DNA from: Paenibacillus sp. FSL H7-0357
Lineage (GTDB): Bacteria; Bacillota; Bacilli; Paenibacillales; Paenibacillaceae
DNA: 64,000 nucleotides
Direction of reading: 5' to 3'
NCBI RefSeq assembly: GCF_000758525.1
Contig: NZ_CP009241.1
Location: 5,766,001 to 5,830,000, forward strand
Shown here: positions 35,082-43,656 of the stretch, one piece after another
Numbering within the stretch: position 1 is the first letter of the stretch
Layout of the letters: each line of letters begins with the position of its first letter
Translations under genes and position numbers: made by a program
The notes under the pieces: model-generated
Told to the model about the DNA's origin: nothing
Seen by the model: the letters and a program-made list of their open reading frames with translations, nothing else
Databases searched by the model: none

Positions 35082-35243
35082 CTACAATAGGTATTGCTTA
35101 TTTCCCTGTAACTTAATTATTCCTATTACTCTTTTTGATATTAACATAAAACCTTGGGACGCGGTATCCTTTTCTGTGATGCATAAAACGGGCGCTCTCT
35201 TCTAAACCTATAGCTATTACGATGCCATGAAGGAGCGGAAAAT

Positions 35244-37133
35244 ATGTCCCGTAAAAATTTAACCGTCGCCGGTTTAGTCACCGCTGCGTTCACGGTAGTT
35301 CTACTGACGTTTGCGTTGCGGCCTGAAGGAGACGGGAAGCTGAAACAAGCAGCCGTGCCTAATCCCTCACAGGAAAAAACATTCAAGAAAACTTCCCTGG
35401 TTCAGGATGTTAAGGCTACAGACCGGCTGAACCGGACCGACGTCGGTAAACACCTAAGAACAATGCTTGCTGATACGCATGGTGCAGCACCCCGAGATAT
35501 TTCAGCATATGCCAAACGTCTGCAGCAAGGACACGGGCATATCACCATGCTCATCTGGATCGATTTCGTTACCCAGCAAACACACACCTTCAAATCCTCA
35601 CTGCCGGAGGGCAGCGATCAGGAGAACAAACAGCTGCTGAAGTACCTGAATACGGCAAAATCAGCGATCAGAGGTCATCAATCCTATGAATCCCCTTCCT
35701 TCATCATCGGTCAGAAGAAATATTATTTCATGGCTCAGCGTGATCAGGATAGAAAAATTGGTGTCATTGCCCTGATTAATCAGAAGATCCTTGACCGTGT
35801 CGCCGATCATCAGCTCAAAAATTTGCGGCTGATCCCTTATCCTAAGGAAGGTAAGTACCGGGTGGAATCGGTTCATGCTGATACGCTGAAGGATATCACA
35901 GTCAAGACCGGCCATGATAATGAGAACGCCAGCCATTTCTACGAGAATGAAATCGTCGTACGCTTTAAGAGCGGTCATCTCACTGCAGGACAGATCCAGA
36001 CTATAACTGCGGACATCCGCTGCAAGGAGCCGCGCAAATTGGGATATGCCTATATTTTCCGTTCGGATAAAATGAACTATGCCGAGCTTAAAACCTACTT
36101 CACCTCTAAATGGCAGCCTGAATATACAGAGCCTCACTATATGTATTTAACCAATGAGACTGCAGTCGAAAATACAGGAGCCAGTGTAATTACACCTAAT
36201 GATCTGCTGTTCTCTACCTACCAATGGAATTTGCCGGCTATTCAAACAGAGCAAGGCTGGAATTTGTCCAAGGGCAGCAAGGAAGTGGTTGTGGCTGTGG
36301 TCGATACCGGCGTACAGGCAAGCCATCCGGATCTGCAGGGCCAGCTTCTGGCGGGATATAACGCGGTCGCAAAAGGTTCGACACCGGATGACGATGTGGG
36401 GCATGGAACCCATGTAGCCGGCATTATCGGCGCAGTGATCAACAACGAGGAGGGAGTGGCCGGCATCAGCTGGTACAACAAAATCCTTCCAGTCAAAGCG
36501 CTGGACAACTCCGGCGCAGGCACCACGTATTCCGTCGCTGAGGGTATTATTTGGGCAGCCGACAACGGAGCCAAGGTGATCAATCTCAGCCTCGGCAACT
36601 ATGCCGATTCGCAGTTTCTGCATGATGCGATTAAGTATGCCTATGACCGCGATGTCGTTATCGTTTCCGCAGCGGGCAACGATAACACTGAACGTCCGGG
36701 ATTTCCCGCTGCTTATGAGGAGGTTCTGGCGGTTGCCGCGACTAACGCTAATGGAGAAAAAGCCTCTTTCTCCAATTATGGGGATTACATCGATGTCACC
36801 GCACCCGGGGAAAGCATCGCCAGCACCTACCCCGACAACCAGTATGCAGCATTGTCCGGCACCTCTATGGCCAGCCCCCATGTAGCTGCACTCGCGGGAC
36901 TTGTACGTTCGCTCAACCCGGCGCTGACCAATAAGGAGGTCATGGAGCTGATGATCTCGAACGCCGTCGACCTCGGCGATACCGGCCATGATAAATATTA
37001 TGGCTGGGGTCAGGTCGACATCTATAGAACACTCCGGGCAGCCGGAGGAAGTGTAGTTCCGCTGCAGCTATTCCCGCAGCATGTTGATCGTCAATTGAAA
37101 TCCATGCAGCACAGTCTGGAGAACAGCAATTAA
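35244..37133 (+). CDS. S8 (subtilisin-like) serine protease with long N-terminal region
   Basis: 629 residues. A membrane helix or signal (8-26), then about 300 residues before the protease domain, whose last part (NEIVVRFKSGHLTAGQIQTI) looks like an I9-type propeptide. The catalytic domain has Asp354 in VVAVVDTGVQASHPDL, His387 in DVGHGTHVAGIIGA, oxyanion Asn in VSAAGNDN, and Ser541 in LSGTSMASPHVAAL. It is membrane-bound or secreted. The region 40-260 is not one I recognise. Stop codon overlaps that of the convergent regulator gene. Confidence 0.88.
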   Translation: MSRKNLTVAGLVTAAFTVVLLTFALRPEGDGKLKQAAVPNPSQEKTFKKTSLVQDVKATDRLNRTDVGKHLRTMLADTHGAAPRDISAYAKRLQQGHGHITMLIWIDFVTQQTHTFKSSLPEGSDQENKQLLKYLNTAKSAIRGHQSYESPSFIIGQKKYYFMAQRDQDRKIGVIALINQKILDRVADHQLKNLRLIPYPKEGKYRVESVHADTLKDITVKTGHDNENASHFYENEIVVRFKSGHLTAGQIQTITADIRCKEPRKLGYAYIFRSDKMNYAELKTYFTSKWQPEYTEPHYMYLTNETAVENTGASVITPNDLLFSTYQWNLPAIQTEQGWNLSKGSKEVVVAVVDTGVQASHPDLQGQLLAGYNAVAKGSTPDDDVGHGTHVAGIIGAVINNEEGVAGISWYNKILPVKALDNSGAGTTYSVAEGIIWAADNGAKVINLSLGNYADSQFLHDAIKYAYDRDVVIVSAAGNDNTERPGFPAAYEEVLAVAATNANGEKASFSNYGDYIDVTAPGESIASTYPDNQYAALSGTSMASPHVAALAGLVRSLNPALTNKEVMELMISNAVDLGDTGHDKYYGWGQVDIYRTLRAAGGSVVPLQLFPQHVDRQLKSMQHSLENSN

Positions 37134-38575
37134 CGGACAGAGCTGAGATGCTTGTCCAAGAGCTTCAGGAACAGCCGCAGCCCGCGTTCCATATCCGCTT
37201 CCTTCATCTGCGAATAACATAGCCGGATATGCCGGGAAGGGACCTCTCCGGAGTAGCAGACATCGCCCGGAAGGAAAGAGATGCCCTCCTGCTCTGCCAG
37301 CTCATGCAGCCTGCCGATGCCGCTGGCCGTAGGCAGCTGCAGCCACAGATTCAGCCCGCCCTCAGGCAGATTCCAGGACACTCCCTGAGGGGCATGCTGT
37401 TTCAGCAGCTTTGCCGCCTTCTCCATGCGTCCCCGTAACGCGGTTCGCAGTTGCTCTGCGTAAGTCTCATATTTGCGCGCGATGAACGGAAGCACCGCCT
37501 TCTGGGTCAGCAGGGGGCTCCCGAGATCACTCGCCGATTTGGCGGCAATCAGCCGGGAGAGAATGTTGCCTCCGGCGGCAACGCAGGCAATTCTGCAGCC
37601 TGGGGCAATGACTTTGCTGAAGCTTTTCATGTACACAACATGCCCTTCTGCATCCATCGATTTGATCGAAGGCGGAGGCGGCTTGCGGAAATACAGATCA
37701 CTGAACGGATCATCCTCCACAATGAGACAGCGGTAGCTTCTGGCGAGTTCCAGCAGCCGCTGTCTTCTTGTGATACTCATCGTGACGCCGCTCGGATTCT
37801 GGAACGTAGGATTGGTATAGATTAGCTTCGGCGGTCTCCGGTCGCATAGTTTAGTGAGCACATCCACTTTCATTCCTTCGTTGTCCATGGGCACAAAGAT
37901 CATCTCCGCCCCCCGGCCGGCAAAAACATCTATAGCCCCCGTATAGCTGGGCGCTTCCAGGTACACGGTATCCCCAGGGCCGACAAACGTCCGGGCCACC
38001 AGATCAATCCCCTGCTGGGTTCCGCTCGTGATCATTAAATCAGATGAGCGCAGATGAATTCCATGACCTTGCAGATGTCTGCACATCACTTCCCGCAGCT
38101 CCAGATCCCCCTGGAAATTGCCGTACGAAGCCATTAGCTCCGGCTGTTCGGTCACAAGCGTTGACATGGTCGCACCGATAGAATCCAGCGGAAGCAGATC
38201 ACCATGAATCGCCGCCATATGAAAAGGATATTCCACCTTGGAATAATCAAAATTACGCCATAGCTGAGCCCGCGGCAAAAAGTCGTCATACCCGTCCTGC
38301 CACCCCGCTCCAGCATCCAGGGACATTCGCGCTTTCTCGGCTACAAAACAGCCCTTTCCCTGGCTGCAGCTGATATGCCCGTGACTTTCCAGTTCAGCAT
38401 AAGCTTTGCTTACCGTTACCTGGCTTACCTTCAGGGAAGATGCCAGATTTCTCACGGAAGGCAGGCGGGCTCCCGGCTGCAGCAATCCCGAAGTGATCCG
38501 CTGGGCCATCGTTTCGCTGATTTGCTGCGGCAGAGATTTACTGCCGCTGCGGAGTAAATCAATATGCATCTGCAC
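37130..38575 (-). CDS. MocR/GntR-type PLP-dependent transcriptional regulator
   Basis: 481 residues. N-terminal GntR winged helix (residues 12-78: QQISETMAQRITSGLLQPGARLPSVRNLA, VSKAYAELESHGHI), linker, then a fold-type I aminotransferase domain with the cofactor lysine K321 in MKSFSKVIAPGCR. Proteins of this class (GabR, PdxR) use bound PLP adducts to sense amino compounds and control a nearby gene. It is divergent from the aminotransferase at 38662, the likely target. Confidence 0.88.
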   Translation of the reverse strand: MQMHIDLLRSGSKSLPQQISETMAQRITSGLLQPGARLPSVRNLASSLKVSQVTVSKAYAELESHGHISCSQGKGCFVAEKARMSLDAGAGWQDGYDDFLPRAQLWRNFDYSKVEYPFHMAAIHGDLLPLDSIGATMSTLVTEQPELMASYGNFQGDLELREVMCRHLQGHGIHLRSSDLMITSGTQQGIDLVARTFVGPGDTVYLEAPSYTGAIDVFAGRGAEMIFVPMDNEGMKVDVLTKLCDRRPPKLIYTNPTFQNPSGVTMSITRRQRLLELARSYRCLIVEDDPFSDLYFRKPPPPSIKSMDAEGHVVYMKSFSKVIAPGCRIACVAAGGNILSRLIAAKSASDLGSPLLTQKAVLPFIARKYETYAEQLRTALRGRMEKAAKLLKQHAPQGVSWNLPEGGLNLWLQLPTASGIGRLHELAEQEGISFLPGDVCYSGEVPSRHIRLCYSQMKEADMERGLRLFLKLLDKHLSSVR

Positions 38576-38584
38576 TTCCCCCCA

Positions 38585-38628
38585 CTGTTATATTCAACGC
38601 TTTACTGTTATACCGCTATGCCGTTATG
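38585..38628. promoter_or_regulatory. Candidate MocR operator: direct repeats of CTGTTATA
   Basis: CTGTTATA at 38585 and 38605, exactly 20 bp apart, and CCGTTATG at 38621, all in the same direction in the 86-bp divergent gap. Direct repeats two helical turns apart are the usual MocR binding layout. Confidence 0.6.
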
Positions 38629-38661
38629 ATACAACAAAATTGTAAAACGGGGAGCATTTTT

Positions 38662-39894
38662 ATGAAGATCAATTACTCTACGATGACGGAACATCTGGGA
38701 TCCTCGGCAGTTCGTGAGATTCTGAAGATTACCCAAGGCAAAGACATCATTTCGCTGGCAGGCGGGCTGCCCGCCGAAGACTTCTTCCCGGTGGAAGCTG
38801 TTCGTGAGGCTTACAGCCGCGCCCTTGCCGGCGAGACATCGGCACTGCAATATGGTCTGACCGAAGGCTATATTCCGCTGCGTGAGCAGGTTGTGGCCAG
38901 GCTGACCCGTCAGGGTATCCCCACCGATATCTCGGAAATGCTCCTCACCACAGGCTCCCAGCAAGCCATCGACCTGCTGTGCAAAATACTGCTTGATCCC
39001 GGAGACGCTGTCCTCGTGGAAGCTCCAACATATATGGCGGCCTTGCAGGTGATGAACTCCTACCGGGCTGACATTCACATTGTTCAGAGCGATGAATCCG
39101 GCATGCTGCCGGACCATCTGGAGGAGCAGCTTCGCACACACCGCCCCAAGCTGCTCTATGCCGTCCCTACCTTCAACAACCCCTCCGGGGCCACATGGAG
39201 CAAGGAACGCCGCGAACAAGTTGTTTCCCTGTGCCGACGATATGGCGTGCTGATTCTTGAAGACAACCCTTACGGTGAAATTAAGTTCGACGACTCCGCT
39301 GATGCTTATCCTCCATCACTGGCAGCGATCGACAGAAGCTGCGGAGAGGATTCCTGTGTCGTCTACACGGGAACATTCTCCAAGATAGTCGCACCTGCCC
39401 TGCGTACCGGCTGGATTATCGGCCCGGCTGAGCTGATCCGGGTAGTTGCCAAAGCGAAGCAGGCAGCCGACCTGCATTCCAGCACCATAGACCAGCGTGC
39501 CCTCTATGAACTGCTTCGGGTCTTTGACCTTGAGGGACATATCCGTCTTATCTCCCGCGAATACCACTCACGGATGAAACAGCTCTCAGCCGAGCTGTCG
39601 TCGCGCGGCTGGGAAGACGCAAAGTTCGAAGAACCACGAGGCGGGATGTTCCTATGGCTGAAGCTGTCCACCACTATTAACACTGCCAGGCTGCTTCCAT
39701 TCGCCGTGGAGCAAGGTGTAGCCTTTGTACCCGGTGAAGTATTCTATTCCGCCAAGCCGGTGAGAAATGCAATGCGGCTTAACTTCACCCATACTCCGCC
39801 GGAGCTGGTTCCGCTCGCTGTAGGGCGGCTGGAACAGGCCATCAGCCAGTACTCCCAGAGCCTGGAGACAACGCTCATGCCGACGCTGGAATAA
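38662..39894 (+). CDS. PLP-dependent aminotransferase, class I/II (MocR-neighbour type)
   Basis: 410 residues. DIISLAGGLPAEDFFP near the start, TTGSQQAIDLL, VPTFNNPSGATWS, and the cofactor lysine K241 in TGTFSKIVAPALRTGW. This subgroup includes alpha-aminoadipate and branched or aromatic amino acid transaminases (LysN-like); the exact substrate cannot be read from sequence. GGGGAG precedes the ATG. A start 12 codons further up lies within the operator region and is less likely. Regulated, by inference, by the divergent MocR protein, whose own catalytic half resembles it. Confidence 0.87.
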   Translation: MKINYSTMTEHLGSSAVREILKITQGKDIISLAGGLPAEDFFPVEAVREAYSRALAGETSALQYGLTEGYIPLREQVVARLTRQGIPTDISEMLLTTGSQQAIDLLCKILLDPGDAVLVEAPTYMAALQVMNSYRADIHIVQSDESGMLPDHLEEQLRTHRPKLLYAVPTFNNPSGATWSKERREQVVSLCRRYGVLILEDNPYGEIKFDDSADAYPPSLAAIDRSCGEDSCVVYTGTFSKIVAPALRTGWIIGPAELIRVVAKAKQAADLHSSTIDQRALYELLRVFDLEGHIRLISREYHSRMKQLSAELSSRGWEDAKFEEPRGGMFLWLKLSTTINTARLLPFAVEQGVAFVPGEVFYSAKPVRNAMRLNFTHTPPELVPLAVGRLEQAISQYSQSLETTLMPTLE

Positions 39895-40041
39895 CAGAGA
39901 CCCCGCTGCGTTGCCTGTCAGATATTGTTGCTTCTGCTTGACCAGCCAGGAATACTCCGACACGTTCATGCTTAGTCTGAAGGTAGAATTTCGCAAAAAA
40001 CACTGCTCTTGCCCTAAGACTCTACATGGTCTGCTTTTGGC

Positions 40042-40220
40042 ACGGACTCCAGAGACCTAATTTGTCAAAAATCAGCTCAATAATGCCTGGTGCGGACTCC
40101 AGTGCAGTTATTTAGCAATAGAACCGCTATTAACCTCACTATTTTAGTAAATAACGCCGCCTGAGTCCGCTTCTACGACAAAAAGAGTATTATCACGTAA
40201 ATAACGTCACTGAGATCCGC
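40042..40220. repeat. Array of four degenerate 23-bp repeats, symmetric 50-56-50 bp pitch
   Basis: Units at 40042-40064 and 40092-40114 read GCGGACTC...GTTATTTA on the plus strand; units at 40148-40170 and 40198-40220 are the same on the minus strand. Spacers are 27, 33 and 27 bp. Pairwise identity to the second unit is about 16-18 of 23. Function unknown. It occupies the 500-bp gap between the aminotransferase and rnpB along with two terminators. Confidence 0.65.
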
Positions 40221-40242
40221 CAGAGTGATCATCTAAAACAAC

Positions 40243-40292
40243 AAAAAAGATCGTACCGTCCTCGTGCAAACAGGGAGCGATGCGGTCTTTTT
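40243..40292 (+). terminator. Terminator-type hairpin, plus strand
   Basis: AAGATCGTACCG and GCGATGCGGTCTT arms with several G-U pairs, followed by TTT; A-run upstream makes it usable in both directions. May serve the aminotransferase. Confidence 0.55.
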
Positions 40293-40312
40293 CATCTTTG
40301 AACTAAGGCGTT

Positions 40313-40341
40313 AAAAAAGCGGCCTTCCAAAGGAAGGCCGC
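40313..40341 (-). terminator. Terminator downstream of rnpB
   Basis: Perfect 10-bp stem GCGGCCTTCC/GGAAGGCCGC, three-base loop, six T on the minus strand. Confidence 0.9.
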
Positions 40342-40394
40342 TGTCTGTCGTATATAAGCTTCACAGTATAACAGTTCATAAGAGTTGTCAGTTA

Positions 40395-40817
40395 GGAAAG
40401 TTTGCCGTAAGCCGGGTTCTGTGCTCGTCGTGGTTCAAACGGGAACTACCCTCCCACCATAAGCGACAATCATCTATCTAGGCCATACATTACTGCACAG
40501 CTCCAGCGACCAACCTAGACACGCCTCAGGCGAAGGCTGCTCTTCCGGTTAAGGAAGCGCTGCGTCTCATTAGGTCTTGCTCCAGATGGGGTTTACCAGG
40601 AACGAAGTCACCAGCGTTCCTCGGGGTCTCTTACACCTCGGTTCCATCCTTGCCTGTGCCGCCCGAAAGCGGCCATCGGCGGTCCATTTCTGTGGCACTA
40701 TCCTTCGGCTCGCGCCGACTGGATGTTATCCAGCACCCTGCCTTGTGGAGCCCGGACTTTCCTCCCGCGGCGTCTTCACGCACACCGGCGATTGTCTGTC
40801 AAACTTCCCGATCAACA
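40395..40817 (-). ncRNA. rnpB: RNase P RNA, class A-like
   Basis: Minus strand. Terminal P1 arms GGAAGTTTG and CAAACTTTCC; universal core GAGGAAAGTCCGGGCTC near the 5' end and AGAACCCGGCTTACGG near the 3' end; ACAGAAA, CCGCCGATGGCC and GTAAGAG segments in between. This catalytic RNA matures the 5' ends of tRNAs with protein RnpA. The segments around CCGCCGATGGCC and GGAGCAAG follow the ancestral class A plan (E. coli-like) and not the class B form of B. subtilis. Ends are estimated to within about 8 nt. Small open frames here are not genes. Confidence 0.93.
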
Positions 40818-40823
40818 TTGTAT

Positions 40824-40852
40824 ATTATACAGATTTGCCGCAACCTGCACAA
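40824..40852 (-). promoter_or_regulatory. Promoter of rnpB
   Basis: TTGTGC (40847-40852), 17-bp spacer, TATAAT (40824-40829), placing +1 about 7 bp later at the predicted 5' end of the RNA. Confidence 0.75.
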
Positions 40853-40869
40853 GTGTAAATAAAGGGAAT

Positions 40870-41985
40870 CTACAGGAATTTGAAAGGCTCTGTATCAATC
40901 TGCGAAGCATACACCGCTGTGCCGTACTTATGCTCAGCCAGCTTGCCCTGAATCCAATCGGCCACTTTCTCCTTCATAATCTTCTCCGCATTATGTCCCG
41001 GATCAATTAATGAGATGCCGGCCAAGTAAGCATCTTGAGCCGTATGATAATCGACATCGCCAGTCACCAGTACATCGGCTCCTTTGAAGATGGCGCTGTT
41101 ATAATACTTCGCCCCCGAGCCGCCCATTACAGCCGCTTTGCGGATGGGGCGGTTCAAATCGCCCACAACACGAACGTGATCGACCTTCAGGCCCGTTTTG
41201 ACCGTCTCGATAAATTCGCCAAGCGTTGTTGGCTCCTTAAGCTTGCCTACTCTGCCGAGTCCAAGGCTGCGGCCTTTAAGGTCCATGGAATAAAGATCAT
41301 ACGCCACCTCTTCGTAAGGATGAGCTTTAAGCATCGCCTGAACTACTTTATTGCGGATAGACAGCGGCACGATCGTTTCGATGCGGACTTCCTCGGCGCG
41401 TTCCATTTTACCCGCTTCTCCAATATAAGGTTGCGAGCCTTCACGCGGAATGAAGGTGCCGTAGCCTTCGATGTTGAAGCTGCAATGGCTGTAGTTGCCA
41501 ATCCAGCCTGCACCGGCATTCAGGATGGCGTCCAGCACCTTCTGGTGATGATCCTTCGGCACGAATACAACCAGCTTGGACAACTGCTCGGTATGAATGT
41601 CCTTGATCGGCGCACCGTTCTCGATGCCAAGCGCTTCCGCCATCCAATCGTTCATCCCGCCTTCAGCGACATCCAGGTTGGTATGGCTGATGTATACGGC
41701 AATATCATTTTTGATCAGCTTCTCATAGAGCTTGCCCATCGGTGTTTCGGTCTGTATCCCCTTAAGCGGACGAAAGATAATCGCGTGATGGGCGATGATC
41801 AGGTTGCAGCCCTGAGCAATCGCTTCGTCCACAATGTCGTCGTTGACGTCCAGTGCAACCAGCACGCCGGTAATTTCTTTCTGCAGGCTGCCCAGCTGAA
41901 GGCCGATGTTGTCCCATTCCTCAGCCAGATGTTTCGGGGCAAGCTGCTCCATATACCCGATTACAGTTTGTCCTTTGGCGTACAT
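40870..41985 (-). CDS. yqfO: Nif3/YqfO family dinuclear metal protein
   Basis: 371 residues. Nif3 halves with metal ligands in IIAHHAIIF, VYISHTNLDVAEGG and DPGHNAEKIM, split by an inserted PII-like (CutA-like) domain of about 100 residues (LVVFVPKDHHQKVLDAILNAGAG...), as in B. subtilis YqfO. The family is annotated as GTP cyclohydrolase 1 type 2-like but the true role is unsettled. Overlaps the end of trmK by 25 bp; GGAGG lies before the ATG. Confidence 0.9.
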   Translation of the reverse strand: MYAKGQTVIGYMEQLAPKHLAEEWDNIGLQLGSLQKEITGVLVALDVNDDIVDEAIAQGCNLIIAHHAIIFRPLKGIQTETPMGKLYEKLIKNDIAVYISHTNLDVAEGGMNDWMAEALGIENGAPIKDIHTEQLSKLVVFVPKDHHQKVLDAILNAGAGWIGNYSHCSFNIEGYGTFIPREGSQPYIGEAGKMERAEEVRIETIVPLSIRNKVVQAMLKAHPYEEVAYDLYSMDLKGRSLGLGRVGKLKEPTTLGEFIETVKTGLKVDHVRVVGDLNRPIRKAAVMGGSGAKYYNSAIFKGADVLVTGDVDYHTAQDAYLAGISLIDPGHNAEKIMKEKVADWIQGKLAEHKYGTAVYASQIDTEPFKFL

Positions 41986-42740
41986 TTCAGCACCTCCGAG
42001 ATTGTTGTGATCTGTGCCGTGATCCTGCTGCGCTTTTCTTCCGCAGATTCAAGCTCCGAGCGGGACAAGGAAGCCAGAATCCCTTCCAATTTTGCAATCT
42101 CACTCTGCCATTTGGCAGTAAATACGGAGTTTGGCGCTTGCAGCAGCCAAGGCCCCATTTGCAGAAGCAGCTCCTTGCTGCATACCATGTTGCCACCGGC
42201 AAGCTGCCGTTCATGATAAAGCTGCTCATTTGTGATCCCTGCAGCTTCACCCTCAGGGACCGCCGTCAGTATTTCATATATTTTCCCGTCTTCTTCCAGG
42301 ATATGCTCTGCCGTAAGCACCCAGTGGTTGTTCAGCAGCCAGCGGCGCAGAATATCCTCGCCCACATTTGGCTGCAGCGCAAGCAGCTTCACACCTGCAA
42401 GCTTGCCGAGGCTTTTGCCGCGGTCCAGGATAGCGGCAATCAATGCGCCGCCCATTCCGGCGATGGAGATGCTGTCAGCTTCACCCGGCTCCAGCACTTC
42501 GAGACCGTCTCCGCGCCGCACCTCAATCTGTTTGCCCAGACCCGCCTCCGCCACACCTCTACGTGCTGCTTCATAAGGTCCTGGATTGACTTCACCTGCT
42601 ATTGCAGAGACCGCTTTCCCGCTTCTCAAGGCTGCTACCGGAAGCAGGGCATGATCCGAGCCGATATCGGCAAGTTTGCTGCCTGTTGGAATCTGCTCCA
42701 GCACAAGCTGGAGCCGGTTTGATAATTTTACGTTGTTCAT
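41961..42740 (-). CDS. trmK: tRNA (adenine22-N1)-methyltransferase
   Basis: 259 residues. Class I methyltransferase with SAM loop SKLADIGSDHALLPVAAL, EVNPGPYEAARRGV, and the catalytic-side motif ISIAGMGGALIA. Helical C-terminal domain (about 165-255) that binds tRNA. TrmK makes m1A22 in tRNA. The ATG at 42740 overlaps the upstream stop as ATGA, so translation is coupled; a start eight codons upstream is possible. Order trmK-yqfO after sigA is the Bacillus order. Confidence 0.92.
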   Translation of the reverse strand: MNNVKLSNRLQLVLEQIPTGSKLADIGSDHALLPVAALRSGKAVSAIAGEVNPGPYEAARRGVAEAGLGKQIEVRRGDGLEVLEPGEADSISIAGMGGALIAAILDRGKSLGKLAGVKLLALQPNVGEDILRRWLLNNHWVLTAEHILEEDGKIYEILTAVPEGEAAGITNEQLYHERQLAGGNMVCSKELLLQMGPWLLQAPNSVFTAKWQSEIAKLEGILASLSRSELESAEEKRSRITAQITTISEVLKCTPKDKL

Positions 42741-43561
42741 GAGGCCACCCACGTTATCCATTTTTTTCGGAAAATAAACAGCAGCGCAAGGCCGGCTGCA
42801 ATCTTGAATATTAACACCAGCGACACCCATTCCGGATAATCCGGTCTGAGCCACAGCGCATCAATCTCCGGCATCAGCCACAGCGACACTCCGACGCCCA
42901 AATATACCCCTGAAACCCCTTTGATCCTGTGGTACAACAACCAGCTCAGCCAGACCATCAGTATGCAGAGCGGCAGCCAGAGCAGCTCAAGCTCCAGGAC
43001 CGAAGCATCAGGGCGCATTTGGCCGGAGAACCCGGCATAGAGCAGGGCCCAGAAGGCAAACCCGCAATAGTGCAGCAAGCCTATACGCAATGTGAATCCG
43101 AGTATCACCCACAATAGGCCGCATCCTGCGATCAGCAGCGGCCGCCAAAAGTCCGCGTTCAGATCATGCAGAGCAATGAGCCAGAGGCCAAATCCTATCG
43201 TCAGTACACTGCCAACTCCTGCCAAAACAAGACTGATCATGTGGTTTCGGTCCCGGTAAATAGCCGAGTAACCGTAACAAACAATTAGTACACATAGAGC
43301 TGTGGCAAGTTGCAAAGGCCAAGGAAAAACGCTAAAATAAAGACTAATCAAGAAAATCAAGGAAATAATTCCAAAACCAAACAACCATATTTTGATGCTG
43401 CCCTGCTGAAGATTTTTCAGCGAGATCGGATTGCTGTCTTTGATCTCCTTCTCATCATCGTAAAGGTTGGTCAAGAAGTCGCAATACTGCTCAGGCAGTA
43501 GCTTGCTCCTTCTCCAGTAATGAATTTCTCTTAATATAATTTCTCGTTTTTCCAAATTCAA
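42737..43561 (-). CDS. Multi-pass membrane protein of unknown function
   Basis: 274 residues. An N-terminal cytoplasmic helix pair (REIHYWRRSKLLPEQYCDFLTNLYDDE) is followed by about eight membrane helices. The start resembles the N-terminal part of DUF2157-type proteins. No catalytic motif seen. Starts at TTG. Lies between sigA and trmK, a place held by other genes in B. subtilis, and is translationally coupled to trmK. Confidence 0.65.
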   Translation of the reverse strand: MNLEKREIILREIHYWRRSKLLPEQYCDFLTNLYDDEKEIKDSNPISLKNLQQGSIKIWLFGFGIISLIFLISLYFSVFPWPLQLATALCVLIVCYGYSAIYRDRNHMISLVLAGVGSVLTIGFGLWLIALHDLNADFWRPLLIAGCGLLWVILGFTLRIGLLHYCGFAFWALLYAGFSGQMRPDASVLELELLWLPLCILMVWLSWLLYHRIKGVSGVYLGVGVSLWLMPEIDALWLRPDYPEWVSLVLIFKIAAGLALLFIFRKKWITWVAS

Positions 43562-43610
43562 CGGCTAATCCCTCTCTTTTCACACCTTTACTTAGGTGTA
43601 TCTCAAGATA

Positions 43611-43644
43611 AAAGGACCTCCTGCCACCGTGCAGCAGAAGGTCC
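43611..43644 (-). terminator. Terminator of the yqxD-dnaG-sigA operon
   Basis: GGACCTTCTGC/GCAGGAGGTCC stem followed by TTTTATC on the minus strand, 12 bp after sigA. Confidence 0.85.
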
Positions 43645-43656
43645 GGTTTATGAAAC

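Noticed and set aside
40577..40862. Several overlapping plus-strand open frames of 70-95 codons
   Set aside because: They lie on the reverse complement of RNase P RNA and show no protein features.
41035..42216. 393-codon plus-strand open frame opposite yqfO and trmK
   Set aside because: Spans two real genes in antisense and lacks recognisable motifs.
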